In this document: positions 51,735-62,000 of the stretch, piece after piece | Numbering within the stretch: position 1 is the stretch's first letter | How the letters are laid out: each line of letters begins with the position of its first letter | DNA from: Gracilaria vermiculophylla | Taxonomy: Eukaryota > Rhodophyta > Florideophyceae > Gracilariales > Gracilariaceae | DNA: 64,000 bases | Direction of reading: 5' to 3' | Assembly: GCA_019155205.2 (NCBI GenBank) | Contig: JAHNZQ020003148.1 | Location: 810,404 to 874,403, forward strand | The notes under the pieces: model-generated | What the model was told of the DNA's origin: nothing | The model's database searches: none | What the model saw: the letters and a program-made list of their open reading frames with translations, nothing else | Program-made: the position numbers and the translations under genes

Positions 51735-53042
51735 CTTTGAAATATTCCAAGCGTTCAACGCAAAACAAAATGGATATATCCCCAAGGAACTTTTTTCAGG
51801 TTCAGCGCCAAAGACTCTAGAGAATCAATTCTGTAAGGAATGAACAACTGAACAAGCAATTCTTGAGCACTCCGCGTCAGATCATACAGGGGCCCCACAC
51901 ACGGCAAATCTGATTCTGAAATAGTCGAATGCCGGTGGTTGAGCAATGCACTTCCCCACGAAGGATCAAGTCACGGATTAGGGATGATGCGACCCATACT
52001 CAAGAAGGCCGTGTTTAGACAGTGGTGCCCCACCCTTTCCACTTTTTCCATCGATACTTTTTTAAAAACTTTTCCAAAACTTCTGATTTATTTACAGCTT
52101 TGAAGAAAAAAGATGAGCCTTCAGAGTTGACAATCTTCAAAGGTCAACAAGCGCACGCAAATGTCGGGCTCACAACCAGTTGTGTGCTGTGCGGTGTTGA
52201 GTAACCCAGAAGGTCCCTCTCTCCTTTGTTGTTTGACTTTCCGGAGTGAAAAGAAAAAGAAAAAACTTCATTCGGTGACTTTGGCTATGATGTCTCAATG
52301 ACACCGTGAGAAAATCTTCACCACTAAAGGAAGATTAAATATGATGAGTAGTCTTATCCGTATCTGTGAAAAATATATCAACTAGCTTTGGAGCCCACAA
52401 AATGAACTGCAGCAAGGCTGAGAGTAAGGAACCAAATCATTTCTCCTTTAAGGTTCAAAGCACGCAACGAATGCTTATCAATACCTCTTCCAGTTGTAAC
52501 AACACTACGCTTGGATACCCACACATTCCCTTGACTAAATGATGTGTTCTCAGTATTTCAAGAAACATATCAATCAGGATTGAGCCGGTCAGATGCAACT
52601 TTCGAAAGGAGCACTTGTTCAGAGACCATTAGGAGAAAAAGAGACGTTCTTTCCAGACATCGTCAAAATAGCGAAATAGTTTTACTATCCTAGTGAATAC
52701 TAGCTAAGAAAAGAGTCGGGACTTTTCCGAACATTCATTCAGTAGCTGCTACTTTGCTTTCGGTTTGAAGAGGTTTCACAAGCAAAGGCTGCCAGAAAAT
52801 CGTCGTGCTTTGCTCAGAAAAGAGGGTTGCAGCTCGACATAATGCTCCATACAACGTAGTTAGCTCAAATGCAAGGCCGTTGCAAGTAAGAGCTGCCCTA
52901 CAGAGGCATGTGCACATACAATCAATGACAAAATCCAAAATAAAATCATTGTAAGCATCTTTTGAATTCCAGTGGTGGGCATACAAATAGCATATATGAC
53001 TACATGCGTCCAGCTTCCATCCTTGAAATGCAAAATTGGATC
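51735..53042. other. AT-richer gene-poor region upstream of RPB5
   Basis: 1.3 kb with no recognised gene; the first few hundred bases must include the RPB5 promoter. Confidence 0.45.
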
Positions 53043-53315
53043 GTTTCGCCGCAACTTTTTAAAATGATGTTTATTGAAGAAAACAAAAAAAATATCTTGA
53101 TTGCTGCCCGGCATTCGCAAGCCAGGTACCCACGAGTGCTCCGAAGAACTGAACCCGCGACCAGGCAGAAACCCAACTTGCGAGGCCCAACCCCCAATCT
53201 CCCAACTGAACCACCGCCACTGCGGCGATGCCGGACACCAATCGACGGACTCGCAGCTTTCAAATTTGGTACTTGAAGCAGACAAAATATGGAGCGCCAA
53301 GTTTATGATTTGTAA
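53043..53315 (-). mobile_element. SINE-like repeat, copy A (minus orientation)
   Basis: About 273 bp, roughly 93% identical by eye to the inverted copy at 57199-57473. Read on the minus strand it carries an exact Pol III A box (TGGTTCAGTTGG, 53213-53202) and a near-consensus B box (GGTTCAGTTC, 53155-53146) 46 bp apart. This is tRNA-like spacing. A T-rich stretch follows the B box. About 95 bp of homology precede the A box, so the element is not a simple tRNA-head SINE. No clear target-site duplication seen. Confidence 0.6.
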
Positions 53316-54617
53316 TTTATCAATCATTCAATTACAGCAACTTGGACTCGCAAAGATCTACAACAAGTGTTTTAAACTGCATTGTTTCACGCGGTGAACG
53401 TTATACTTTTCCTATTTACTTCCATTTTATAGAAATCTGAATCATCTCTTGGAATCTGCTGCCGTTTTCAATAAAAATTTGTGTCGGTTATTTATGAAGT
53501 TTTCATGTACTGCTTATATTTCAAGACAGTTTTGTTCTCAAAGTCGATTTAGAGGCAAATAGATTTTAGTTTTATATCATTCTATTTGCTTCAAATTATC
53601 TCTATAGATTTCTTTATTGCTGAAGCCCGGCAATTCAGAGATATGTTGTGTGTTTTACTCTCTTTTTTGTTATTTATATATATATATATATATATCTTCA
53701 GATTCATCAGCAATTCTTTTCTGGAAAACTCATGAGTTTTCTTGCGGTCGAGATGAAATTTGAAACACTTTGACAAATTCTAAAGCTTATTTGATTGTGG
53801 GGAAAAAGAAGAAAAGTAGAGTGTCCAGAATATCTCAATCTATTGACAATTGTATTTGCTCTTGACAAAAAACGTCTGAAGTACTCTCATTTCTGCTCAG
53901 AATTCTTACGCCAAAACAGCACAAACTTTGCGTATCACGACTATAATTGCTAATTATGATGGAGAGGGATTTATATATTGAAAACCAATTCACTCTATAG
54001 CCCAAAAAGCCGGCGTAAGAATCAAGACTTTTATAAAAACCAAAATTCAAATTAAAACAAGCATGTTCCAAAAGTCACACATCTGACACTCATGGAATCG
54101 TCTAGAAATGAAGTTTTTTGCAAAGTTCAAACTTTCCATTCGTCATATACATACAACAAGACTCTTGGTTTCAGAAGTGTTGAGAAGATGTATCGATTGC
54201 GAGCAAATGTGCGTTTTTGTTCACCGATGTTTATTTTGATTGTTTATTCAGTAATGATACATGAGAAATGAGTTTCTTTTAAACGTTGTGCACATTAATG
54301 CTCTGTCGTCAAGATCATGTACAACTTAATGAATAGTTTAATTCCACCTTGATGGCCAAAAACTTTCTGAATGCTTCCAAATTGTTTCCCAGCAGTATCG
54401 ATGTTGCTTTTTCGACAAACTGCAAGAAGTAGCTCAGCCGAGTATACCAATTCACAGCTACTGCTTTCATTGTGAATGACATGGAATGAAGCGGACAGGA
54501 AATGTTGCTGTTCGACTGTCCTTAAAAACAACATCGCGTCATGGCACGTCTTCATGTTTTAACGTACCCTTCAAGATACGGACAAAAACCCTGCACGATT
54601 GTCGGCATTTTGACTTA
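53316..54617. other. AT-rich stretch with (TA)n
   Basis: 1.3 kb of AT-rich DNA including the (TA) run at 53675-53695. No gene recognised. Confidence 0.5.
53675..53695. repeat. (TA)n microsatellite
   Basis: About ten uninterrupted TA units in AT-rich surroundings. Confidence 0.9.
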
Positions 54618-55148
54618 TTAGCAAGGCCCGCAGCAAGATAAAGACGGCGGGAAAGTTTTGGGTCGCGGCCCTCTACAGGCTCCGCAGCAAGATCCAAATG
54701 GCCGTCCTAGAGCTGCAACGGGAGCGCAAGCGATCTCTTCGGAAGGAACTCTCCACGAAATGGAAGCCAAAAATCCTGTATCCGCGAGTTTTCGGTCTAC
54801 ATCAGCTTTGTGCGTGGCAATTATGCCAAATACGTTTGTTTGTTTTTCAGCGGTGAGCAACGTTAAGCGACCTTCCTTCGGGCGGGAATCATTGCAACTA
54901 TACATATGTTTGTCCGATGAGAAGCAGAGTGCTCCGGTACAAGTAATGATCACTGATGATGACGGCGGGTTCGAGATGGGTGTCACAATCGGCTCTGGGC
55001 TGAATGCTAGAGGTTCCGGGCTGAATGCTGGAGGTTCCGGGCTGAAAGCAGGAGGTTCAAGCTGCCTTACATAAAACGGCACTGACTCAACTGTCGTAGT
55101 GCATAAATGAAGTGCCCAGATCACGATGATTAGTGCGAACATGCTCAT
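54618..55148 (-). CDS. Small secreted Pro-repeat, Cys-rich protein (hypothetical)
   Basis: Predicted 176 aa. It starts MSMFALIIVIWALHLC, a good signal peptide (cleavage likely near residues 20-24). Three 7-residue repeats of the PPAFSPE type follow (21-bp DNA units, 54991-55058). The rest has about ten cysteines, several paired at the C-terminus (SCCGAC, LSCCGPC), suggesting disulfides. No family recognised; a cell-wall or secreted defence/adhesion role would be guesswork. A perfect TATA box (TATATAAA on the minus strand) lies about 135 bp upstream, supporting expression. Either of two neighbouring ATGs (55148 or 55142) could start it; a longer frame upstream lacks an ATG. It sits between the two inverted SINE-like copies. 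Confidence 0.55.
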   Translation of the reverse strand: MSMFALIIVIWALHLCTTTVESVPFYVRQLEPPAFSPEPPAFSPEPLAFSPEPIVTPISNPPSSSVIITCTGALCFSSDKHMYSCNDSRPKEGRLTLLTAEKQTNVFGIIATHKADVDRKLADTGFLASISWRVPSEEIACAPVAALGRPFGSCCGACRGPRPKTFPPSLSCCGPC

Positions 55149-55280
55149 AACGAATCTTGAAGGAACCAAAGATGAAAGAAAGAACGATTTAGCCAGCCAC
55201 TTGTTGTCTTCGTGGTTCCGCGATCGGTATGGTTTGCCCAAGGTCTCGACAGATAGGTAGCAAGTGTTTAGGAAACCCAG

Positions 55281-55290
55281 TTTATATAGA
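55281..55290 (-). promoter_or_regulatory. TATA box of the secreted-protein gene
   Basis: CTATATAAAC read on the minus strand, 133-142 bp upstream of the ATG at 55148. The same AT core read on the plus strand (TTTATATAGA) is 76-85 bp upstream of the possible micro-gene at 55366. Confidence 0.55.
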
Positions 55291-55365
55291 GTAGTTCATG
55301 AGGTTTTCGGCATGAATTGCATTCATATTCAGCAATGGTAAGAAGCAGGCGTCGTTTGTTCAAAG

Positions 55366-55588
55366 ATGCCGATTTGGCCGCAAACAGAGCTTATTTTGCG
55401 TGGAAACAGAAATAGAGTAAGTCTTTGAGTTGCTTTTAGTAAGTACTGTAAATACTCATACGATACTGCTGTAGGAAACGGAGAAACTGGCGGAGCTAAT
55501 GGAGAACAGAGACGAATATACTATCTCGAACTCATACATTACTATCATTCGGCAGGTCGGTGTCTTCGCGAGTTATTTTCATCTTTGA
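55366..55588 (+). CDS. Possible two-exon micro-gene, unknown
   Basis: Exon 1 is 55366-55416, intron 55417-55474 (58 bp, AGA|GTAAGT donor, CTGTAG acceptor), exon 2 is 55475-55588. Joining gives 54 codons in one frame. The exon 2 part, ETEKLAELMENRDEYTIS and beyond, has protein-like composition. I do not recognise it. It could also be one internal piece of a longer spliced gene (a CAG|GT dinucleotide follows at 55555) or a remnant. A TATA-like word lies upstream. Confidence 0.3.
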
Positions 55589-57198
55589 GAAGCGGTCCAG
55601 TGGGGACTCGTTGTACATGGGCAATATTTATAAACCAGGCGATGTTTCTCAATTTATCTACTGAAAGGAGGCAACAATGCTCGGGTGAAGGGTTCCTTTA
55701 TCAATCTTGATTCATGAGAAAGCATGTTTTCTGTCAACATCGATTGCGGAAAGGTGAACCAAGAGGATAAATTTCTGAAACCCAAAACTTACCGCACATC
55801 CTGGATTTTCACGGGATTAGAATTCGGGTTCTTTTTAAGTTTTCTTTTCTTTTAAGCGGTCTGGAGAGACCCATTTCGCACAACTCAAGAAAACTATATG
55901 AGTTCCCTTTTTCGAAGAAGTGCAGAAGCTCACACGTCCAGGTTGTAATCTGATCTAATGATGACTTGTCCCTTCGCTTCGTGTAATGGCGAACCCATTC
56001 CGACCAGTGGCATTTGTTGGCGAGCACCTGGAGAGTACTTTGCATGCTCCACATCTTTCCTGACAAACGTTCGCATTCGCTCCTCACGATTTGCGACCCC
56101 TATCGTACATTCGTTCGTAGTGCTCATGACACTAAAGTGTTGGAGTAGCTTTTCTACGTGTTGCCAACAACACTTGAGGCAACATGGCAAACTGTATTCG
56201 GCTAACTGTCCTCGGCCTTGAAATGGAAATTGCATTGTCTCAAAATAAGTGTCGATTTGGCGTGTGCTGCGATCTTGGCGCTACGTTTTGGGCTTTTTGT
56301 AGCGCAAATATTTTGGAAAAAGACCCAAGGGTACGCGCTGCAATTCTTTTCATTCCCATCGAAATATATTTGTGCATCCTTTCTTCAATATTCCAGAGCA
56401 CTCGTTGTCAGGCATGGATCGCAATCGCTGGTTTTGAAATTGATGAGCGATCTTAAGATTGCAATCGCGATTTCATCACACCGTTCATGATATCAATTTG
56501 ATGCAAAACATCAAACCCCCATCACGCGATCACATTTTTGCTCAATGCAATTTATGGGCAACTGATGAAACCCATGAATTTAACCAATCACTTGTACCTT
56601 GTAGAAAAACGCAACGGTATGCTTACTGTACTACATTTCCTCATCAATGTACAGGCCTGCTAATGTTCTTCTCTCGCATGAATGTACAAATTTTACAGGT
56701 GAATGTAGCAGTGTCTCATTGACCGTTTTCGTCTCTTGAAATCCTCTGTTCTTCACATGACAAGCTTTTATGGAATGTAATTATGGTGCAGAACGCGTTT
56801 AGTATGATTTAAACAAAAAGGATTATCACAAGTCTTCAAATTAATTGGGAGTTTCTACGATGCTTCAGCATCAACTTTAGTTACCTGAAGGGTGTTGGTC
56901 TCCATTGGAGACCCGACCGCGGATCCGTTTCGCTTCCCCAAGAAGCGAAGTCAGGCACACCACGTCAGGGCAGATCGCTTGTGCCGTTTGTGATGCTGTT
57001 GGTGCTCAAAAAGAATTTCATTGTGTATAGTTGATAGACTTGATTCATTTGTCGTTTGAGTAGACCAGAGAACGGCAATATGATGAGTATAACGAACTCT
57101 TTGTCAGGAAACAGCCGCTTTTTATAAAAACCAACAGCGTTTGGTTGCAGTTTCCAGGCTCTGTACAGCAACAGTTTGAAATAAATGATTGCAATGGC
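55589..57198. other. Gene-poor region with paired hairpins
   Basis: 1.6 kb. Overlapping frames of 90-100 codons near 55.8-56.5 kb are not convincing. Two adjacent perfect hairpins lie at 56897-56913 and 56929-56949 (listed separately). Confidence 0.4.
56897..56949. other. Two adjacent perfect hairpins
   Basis: GGTCTCC-ATT-GGAGACC (7-bp stem) is followed 15 bp later by TTCGCTTC-CCCAA-GAAGCGAA (8-bp stem). The surrounding DNA is AT-richer. Role unknown; a small RNA or a transposon end are possibilities. Confidence 0.5.
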
Positions 57199-57473
57199 TT
57201 ACAAATCATAAACTTGGCGCTCCATATTTTGTCTGCTTCAAGTACCAAATTTGGGAGCTGCGAGTCTGTCAATTTGTGTCCGGCATCGCCGCAGTGGCGG
57301 TGGTTCAGTTGGGAGATTGGGGGTTGGGCCTCGCGAGTTGGGTTTCTGCCTGGTCGCGGGTTCAGTTCTTCAGAGCACTCGTGGGTGTCTGGCCTGCGAA
57401 TACCGGGCAGCAATCAAGACATTTTTTTGGTTTTCTTCAATAATCATCAGTTTAAAAAAGTTGCGGCGAAACA
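57199..57473 (+). mobile_element. SINE-like repeat, copy B (plus orientation)
   Basis: Inverted partner of the copy at 53043-53315. A box TGGTTCAGTTGG at 57301-57312, B box GGTTCAGTTC at 57359-57368 (46 bp gap), then a T7 run at 57422-57428 that could terminate Pol III. Exact A-box match to TRGYNNARNNG and 9 of 10 to the B box. The two copies differ at about 18 positions, so they are diverged, not recent. Confidence 0.6.
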
Positions 57474-59066
57474 TTTTTACTAAACACAAGCGGAACACTG
57501 TGAAACAGTCATTATGAATATTTATACTGGTCTCGATACGACATGACCTTTTCTTTAAGAGACAGTTCTTCTTTTCAGAGCGGACCAAAAACTGCTACAA
57601 TAAACTCTTTGAAAAGAAACACACGTCACCAACAGTTTTTTTATTGTTTCCCTGCACTGCACTGTTTTGTTTAGACAATCCACTTCCGGTCTATATTCTG
57701 CTCAAGCAATAACTCGAATGTGCAACAGCACGCCCAAAAACATCTGGAAGTGCGCCATGTACGTGGAGTTTTACTTATAGCGATCCGCATATATGCTGTG
57801 CATTTGTTCCGGCACAAAAAGGAGAAACGAAGAATGTGTAGTCTGAAATTTGCAGTAGCGCAAAAGATTTACTCTGCAGTGGATGGGGCCGCATGGGACC
57901 TTTCGTGAAGTAGTGCGGCTGCCAACTGTGCAGTCACACACCGACTATAATTTGAGCTGCCAACTATGGATCGCGATCATTGATCGCAACTATGGATCGC
58001 AACTATGGATCGCAACCATGGATCGCCCTTGAATGAAAAGTGCTCGTCCTTGCTTTCATTACATGGTCTGGCTTCTTGGGGCTGTCCCCCTCTTCTCTAT
58101 TGCCGTTTCCCATTTATGCGATGCAGTGTTTCTACAGTTGTTGCGCTCAAAGTCCTGCTTCTGTGTTTTTCTTGCGATGTGTAGCGCTCCAAGATTTGCA
58201 CTCAACCACCGGTTTGAGCACCCCAAGCCTTCTCTGCTTGGCTGAACACGATGCGTACTACCCATCAGTGAAGCAGAGCTTACATACTCTACCGGGTCTC
58301 CTACGAATACCTCAAACAAAAGGATCTTCCACAGAAGCCTCATGAAAGAAGGCTATATACCGTATGTTTGTCTTAAGATGGGTTCATCGTCGCCAACTAC
58401 ACTCAAACTTGTAAACAATAAGCGACAGATGGCCTGCTAAGATTATGCTCAGAATCTCGACTGGGTTTAATGGTTACCAGTCCTTTAGATGGGGAACCTT
58501 TTCGGCTTGGACCTAGTCTCTTTTCCTCTATTGAGTCTGGTGGCGGAAGGAAGACGAGACGTAGGCACTGTTTTACTCTGAGAGATGACAACCAGAGAAA
58601 AAACCAAGACTTCTTACGTTTGGCGTGAGGAAACTTCATAGAGGGTTAACAACTATGACAATTCACCTACGGGCATGATAGCTGTGCAGCACGGGGGCAA
58701 ATCCGGCTGGGAGAAGAGGAACGCCGAACCAAGCCTTCGGACCAAGATTGACTACAACGCCACCACTTGCCTAGCCGCGATTGTGTTATTTCAAGTGATG
58801 GCAGTGGACCGATGGTGTGTAAACCTTCATCAGTCCGGCACATCTCACAGACGAAACGTTGTGGGCAACTTGGAAAATCGAGAATCTTCTGCGACGTTTC
58901 CTTCCCGCATCTGACGGATTTAGTTACGATCTTCGTTTGCCACAAAAAGTATTTAGTTACGGTACACGTACCCTCGTATCCCATGCACCCTGTTGCATCG
59001 GCGATTGTCGACGAACGTTCGCAGTAATGCTAGCATATCATCATCAAGTCAAGCGGAGGAGTTATC
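57474..59066. other. Region downstream of clathrin heavy chain
   Basis: 1.6 kb. Contains a 13-bp tandem repeat and ordinary sequence with short frames only. Confidence 0.45.
57961..58027. repeat. 13-bp tandem repeat
   Basis: About five imperfect copies of ATGGATCGCAACT. Confidence 0.85.
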
Positions 59067-62000
59067 CTACTGTTTTAATCCAGCAAAAGTTGGCTGCATA
59101 GCTGCAGCTGCAGGCTGAGTCCAGCCAATCTGAGGAACAGTCTGCCCGGCCATGTTGCCATTTGGAGCCGGAAGCATGGGAAGATGATTCTCGGCAGCCT
59201 GACTCGGATTGAGGCCGAAAAGCAGCACCGATGGGTCATCATTCACTTCATCCTCTACCTTCATCTTCTCGTCTTCTTCTAGTTCCCTCTTCTCTTTGCT
59301 TTCCTCCTCCAAACCCATTAATCTCTGTCCTATTTCTTTCATGGTCTGAATCATGAATGGCATTGCGTGATCCATGACACTGTGGCGCCATGAAAGCTCA
59401 AGCGCCATATCTGGTCTGAAGAACTCAAAGCATGTGTAAAGGATTGCCGTGAAACACTCGAAAAGCTCATTATCCAGGAAGAAACTGGCAAGTTCTTCCG
59501 TTAATTCAGCGTCTTCGGAAGCAGCAACGGATTCTATGGCATCTCGATAGAGTTTGTCTCTCTTTGACACCTCCACTGCTTGTTCGTACTTGCCATTTCT
59601 TCGGAACAAAAGGGCTGCAATTCTTCTAAGTTGAAGCAAGTCGTTCTTCTCAAGACGACGAGCCAGGGAGAATTGATCAAAGTTATCGTATGAATCTATG
59701 CTCGTCTCAAGTTCATCCAAAGACCCTTCGGCAATCAATACGTCATTGAGTGCTTCGTTGACATCTGGGACATTCGTGTCTTGAACCTTTAATAGGTAGC
59801 CCTTGCAGAGAGGCAGAAGTCCCAAGTCGCCAAATTCACTCGCATAAGAACGTCTCAGTAGGCTGATAACTCTTGAGGATTCGACCTTAGGTGAAAGTAC
59901 AGAGAGGAGGTCGCTTAGTAATTCAGGCTGCTCATCGACATAGAATTGTATCGCTTTGTACATTACTTCCAGATTTCCAGCCTTCGCAATCACCGTTGTG
60001 AATCCTGATTGCGTCCATGCGTCAGGAGAATGGTCAATCATGACCAAGGCAGCGTTGTCAAATTCGTTATATTGTGTGTGTAAGTATACCATCTCCGCCC
60101 AAAGCATGGCGGATTCACACGCTCGAATCAGTCGCGGAATGTTGCAACGTTGCCACCACATCTTGCAATGTTCCATCATTTGCTTCGGTCGATACTTTGT
60201 AAGTAACACTCCAAGCTCAGTAAACATAGATGTATGAGCTCTATCTAAGGTTAATCCTTGCTCGAGGAGATCAATAATTTCCTGAAAGTTGCCGCGCTCT
60301 TGATAGTAGTCGATAGCGTCCATGAGCTCATCAGCTTCTACCACAACATGTAGTCCGCATATCTGGGCAAGACGGAACTCTTTGGCGTCCACGCATGCAA
60401 AACAAACTGCCCGCCATGTTCGAACACGGTCTGCCTTCCGAGCTGCTTCAACAGCACCTTGAAAGTCTCCGAGCCGAACCAAAACTGGTGCCAATTTGCC
60501 GTAGTTGTTAACGGCAGAGTAGAGTAACTTGGCAGCAGCGTACAATTCATCTTCATCACAGCGGTCACCTGCTTCTTCAAGATCACCTCCATGTGGTTGA
60601 GAAATAAATTCTTCCACCTCTGTGAGCTTCCCGCATTTGCACATCGCAAAGATAATCTCTGTATCCACAATTCTGACGTCCTTGACTTTGTTCCTGGCAA
60701 ACTTGAGGAATTTCACCACCAATTCAAAGTCCTGGGGGTTTCCTCCTGCCCTTGCTGCTTCAATAACAGACATGTAGGGTGCCGGATCTTTAGCCTTAAT
60801 AAGAGCATTGACACCTGCTGCCATCTTTCCCGCTTCTAGCTGCTTTACACCAAGAACACTCCAAACTTCACTAGTGTCCACTTTCAGCGCATATTCTTCT
60901 GCCCTTGAGAAATCCTTCATATTGTCAAGCAAAACTGTGATGGCTAAAGGATGTTGTTCAAACTTCTGATGAATTGCGAACGCCTCTTCCAGCAGCCCTT
61001 CTCCAACAGCAACTTGGGCGATGTCCTCCCCATCATAGTTATCCAGACGGCGTACGTACTCCATGACTCGACCTGAGTCTGCCTTGATAGCAGTCAAAAT
61101 GAGAAGATTCTGCAGGTTCGTGTTTCTAGCAAATGTAGTGTTGGAAGTTTGCAACACAAGCTTCTCCAACATTTCCATAAGCTTGTCTGGCATGTTCGCG
61201 GTCATGAACGCCTTGACCGCGCCTGAAATTTTGTTCGGCTCACGAGTGGCGGGTAAAGCGTTCGATATAATCTGCTCCACAATTAGCTTACGATTCTCAT
61301 TCGATTCGTCAAGAACTTCTTCGTAAAGCTCGCTGCTACAGCGATCGACAAGATAGCGAGCCTGATCTTTGAAGAGCGAATGGCGATTTGTGACATCCAA
61401 CACTTCCTCATCACAATTACCTCTTTTGTAAGCAACAAAGGCCAAGTATGGGTCTCGCTTTTCACAGAATTGCCCAACAGACCGCGAATCGTAGTACGGG
61501 TTCGTTTCCAGAAAGTGTTCCGGGTTGATGTTGCTTTCAACATATACCTTCGCAATTCCGGAGTGCACACCGACATCCGTTGAACCATCCCCGACGCGTG
61601 ATTCCAAAAATGGCAAGAGAAGTTTGAGTTTTCCGCGTTTCTCCACTTCTTCAACAAGCTCTTCCACGGGTACAGTGTTCTTCACAGACATGATGAGTTT
61701 CTGAATGAATTCCTCACTTTGATCCATATCAAGCAGAGATCCAACAGCTACTGGACACTGCGTTGGGTTAACTCTTTGAACATAGCCTTCTACAAACTTC
61801 AACTGTCTGTTCTTAATCATGAATTTCACCATTTCATCAACGAAACCGAACCTATCACAAACATTTATGAGAGGACGAGGGTCACGCGGCCTTGTTTCCA
61901 TGAGGAAACGTTTGACTCTTTCAGGGTCATACACACTAGACTCCCTAGTAACCTTCTCAGCATCACCAAATTGTCCCATGGTGCATGCCACTTCAATAAA

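Noticed and set aside
55809..56490. Overlapping 90-100-codon frames on both strands
   Set aside because: None starts from a well-placed ATG with a recognisable product. A decayed mobile-element fragment is possible but not supported.
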